Assembly: GCA_007133095.1 (NCBI GenBank)
Contig: SLNK01000023.1
Span: 1 to 16,306 of the forward strand
Direction: 5' to 3'
Length of the DNA stretch: 16,306 nt
Origin: Candidatus Peregrinibacteria bacterium
Lineage (GTDB): Bacteria > Patescibacteriota > Gracilibacteria > UBA1369 > LOWO2-01-FULL-3
Shown here one piece after another: positions 15,042-16,306 of the stretch. Positions within the stretch are counted from its first letter, which is position 1; every line of letters begins with the position of its first letter. The notes beneath the pieces were generated by a model, which did no database searches, had not been told where the DNA came from, and saw only the letters and a program-made list of their open reading frames with translations. Both the position numbers and the translations under genes were made by a program.

Positions 15042-15385
15042 GGGATTTCTAGAACTTGGACAATGCCGGTTCACTTGATGAGAATGACAAGATGAAGCAT
15101 CCGGGGCGCCTCCCCCCAAACTTCCGCTTGACGGGAAACCGGCCGGTTGAAAATCGGTCTTTGTTTTCGATGTCGCGGCCGTTTCGGCTGTTTTCGATTC
15201 AAAAAATCATAAATCCCTCAAAACACCACGCCTTTAAAAAATTTCGGCCATATGAAACGCTCTGACGCGGCACCCCCGCGCGCCACCAAAAATCGTGTTG
15301 CACAATAGTACATCAGCTCTTGATTTTTCCCTGCAACATGCGAAAATTCCAGTGTTATCAAACATAAAAACTAATCACAAAAATC
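15042..15385. other. gene-free stretch between helicase and HNH genes
   Basis: No convincing coding region lies here; short open frames on both strands have no recognisable content. The left two thirds are G+C-rich and the last 100 bp A+T-rich. Visible items are a 12-bp perfect palindrome AACCGGCCGGTT (15137-15148), a direct repeat TGTTTTCGAT at 15162-15171 and 15189-15198, and a 5-bp hairpin CGCGG/CCGCG (15266-15280) with no T-tract. No clear terminator for the helicase is seen. The best promoter candidate for the HNH gene is a weak extended -10, TG-T-TATCAA at 15353-15361. The last 25 bp before its ATG are an A-rich leader. Confidence 0.5.
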
Positions 15386-16306
15386 ATGAAAAACCTGCAC
15401 AAAAAATTCGTTCAGCTCGGTCGCCAAAGAAACAAACTCCTCAACGAAATGCTGGCGATCCTGCCGGAAATCCACAAAAGCGGCATCTGGAAAACCCACG
15501 CGAGTTCTATAATTGAGTACGCCGGGAAATTCGGGGGGATCTCAAAAAGCGCGGTCTTGAAGAGGCTTCGGCTGGAAAAACATCTGGAAAACAAGCCGGC
15601 GCTGACAAACGCGATCCGAACTGCCGGCGTTCACAAGGTTGATATGGTGGCAAGGCTCGCTACGGTCTGGACCGATGCGATGTTCGCGGATAAGGTCAAC
15701 AACATGAGCAAAATCGCGGTTGAGGTTTTGGCAAAGGAGTTGAGGGTGAAAACCGATAGTGCGAGGTGTGCGGGTAGTGAAACTGATCTTTTTCAGCTTT
15801 CTTCCGTCTGTTTCGCTGTGCCCGTGAGGATCAAGCTGGAACTGGATGAGGAGATGTCGTTTTTGTTTATGAAACTGAAGGCGAAGTGGGGAGTTGGAAA
15901 TATGGAGGTTATGAAACTTTTGATCGATGGGGCAGTTGCCAGTGAGTTTGTGGAGAAAAAAGTTTCTGTGAAAGCGATGCGAACGCAGACCGCGAAGAAA
16001 ATCAAATCTGTCACCGGTGATAAAATCGTCAGGAGTGCGAGTCCGCGTAAACTTGCGAATGTCAAATGTGTCACCGGTGATAAAATCGTCAGGAGTGCGA
16101 GTCTGCGTAAACTTGCGAATGTCAAATCTGTCACCGGTGATAAAATCGTCAGGAGTGCGAGTCTGCGTAAACTTGAAAGTGTCAAACGCGCGAGAGGCTT
16201 CTCCGGCGGCGATGTCAAGCCCTCCCGCTACATCAACGCGTATCAAAAGCGCGCGATCCTAAGCAAAACAGGAGGCAAGTGCGCCTACAATAACTGCAAC
16301 AGACCC
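15386..16306 (+). CDS. HNH endonuclease, N-terminal 307 codons (gene continues past the window)
   Basis: The frame is open from ATG 15386 to the window end. A TAA in frame at 15365-15367 fixes the start within a short A-rich leader. Residues 1-125 are a helical domain with a GGISKSAVLKRLRLEKHLENK segment. Residues 145-190 form another helical part. A Lys/Arg-rich linker made of three 20-residue repeats follows (207-266). The last visible segment, SRYINAYQKRAIL followed by GGKCAYNNC (C299, C304), is the usual entry into an HNH domain of the DUF222-associated or McrA-like kind, where the first CxxC-like pair binds zinc and the catalytic His lies just after. The catalytic HNH core itself lies beyond the window, so activity cannot be judged. 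This protein style (helical N-domain, then SRYI and HNH) occurs in several copies in some CPR genomes as far as I recall. Cellular role unknown: selfish homing-type nuclease or defence are both possible. Confidence 0.75.
   Translation, partial: MKNLHKKFVQLGRQRNKLLNEMLAILPEIHKSGIWKTHASSIIEYAGKFGGISKSAVLKRLRLEKHLENKPALTNAIRTAGVHKVDMVARLATVWTDAMFADKVNNMSKIAVEVLAKELRVKTDSARCAGSETDLFQLSSVCFAVPVRIKLELDEEMSFLFMKLKAKWGVGNMEVMKLLIDGAVASEFVEKKVSVKAMRTQTAKKIKSVTGDKIVRSASPRKLANVKCVTGDKIVRSASLRKLANVKSVTGDKIVRSASLRKLESVKRARGFSGGDVKPSRYINAYQKRAILSKTGGKCAYNNCNRP
16004..16183 (+). repeat. three tandem 60-bp repeats inside the HNH gene
   Basis: Units 16004-16063, 16064-16123 and 16124-16183 differ at only 2 to 4 bases between any two. 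The period of 60 bp keeps the frame and encodes 20-residue repeats of the form VTGDKIVRSAS(P/L)RKL. Each unit contains the perfect 10-bp palindrome TCACCGGTGA (16011-16020, 16071-16080, 16131-16140). The near identity at DNA level points to recent slippage or unequal recombination. The encoded linker is strongly basic and may bind nucleic acid. Confidence 0.95.

Noticed and set aside
15266..15280. Terminator for the helicase gene
   Set aside because: The CGCGG/CCGCG hairpin has no T-tract on either strand, and it lies more than 200 bp from the stop codon.
16004..16183. CRISPR array
   Set aside because: The 60-bp units are directly adjacent with no unique spacers, lie inside an open frame, and no cas genes are near.
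15542..16246. Minus-strand open frame of 234 codons with RTPDDFITGD repeats
   Set aside because: It is the antisense shadow of the HNH gene and owes its repeats to the 60-bp units. The plus-strand frame has a clear start and an HNH-type end.
1..16306. Genetic code 25 (UGA read as glycine)
   Set aside because: TGA ends the 3D-domain gene, ruvB, the clp gene and the helicase gene at the expected protein lengths, and no in-frame TGA is needed within conserved domains.

Overview
The window looks like chromosome of a Candidate Phyla Radiation (Patescibacteria) bacterium, possibly Peregrinibacteria-like. This is inferred from the gene mix and from the style of the HNH protein at the right end; the sequence alone does not prove it. 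TGA acts as a stop at the ends of the 3D-domain gene, ruvB, the clp gene and the helicase gene, so the UGA=Gly code of Gracilibacteria/Absconditabacteria does not apply. Most starts lack a Shine-Dalgarno sequence and follow short A- or AU-rich leaders; ruvB is the clear exception (AAGGA, 7 nt spacing).

Left part (1-5225) is about envelope and transfer. It opens with the C-terminal part of a TraG/TraD/TrwB-like secretion or conjugation ATPase, closed by an intrinsic terminator. Next come a secreted 3D-domain protein with two peptidoglycan-binding repeats, a convergent tsaE (tRNA t6A synthesis), and an exported M23 peptidase with three SLH repeats. A tRNA-Arg(UCU) and a CPBP-family membrane protease follow on the minus strand.

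Middle part (5226-11709) is housekeeping on the plus strand: a small membrane PH-domain protein translationally coupled to ruvB, a lipoprotein of unknown function with a very acidic linker, a ClpC-type unfoldase, and a four-domain S1 RNA-binding protein. Good sigma70-type promoters are visible before most of these units. The promoter of the S1 gene is a perfect TTGACA-17-TATAAT that overlaps the clp stop codon. It feeds a leader of about 92 nt that can form two crossing helices.

Right part (11710-16306) has a richer G/C-ending codon style by eye. A large UvrD/Rep-type helicase fused to a C-terminal PD-(D/E)XK nuclease follows the S1 gene by 20 nt and carries an 11-bp perfect hairpin in its first codons. 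A gene-free 344-bp stretch follows, then the start of an HNH endonuclease gene that runs off the window and contains a 3 x 60-bp in-frame minisatellite.

Together the genes cover cell-wall remodelling, DNA repair (RuvB, helicase-nuclease), proteolysis (Clp, CPBP) and translation (S1, TsaE, tRNA-Arg). I see no complete, clearly new defence or mobile system. The best leads for something undescribed are the S1 leader, the SD-less A-rich leaders behind extended -10 promoters, the hairpin at the helicase start, and the HNH repeat array.
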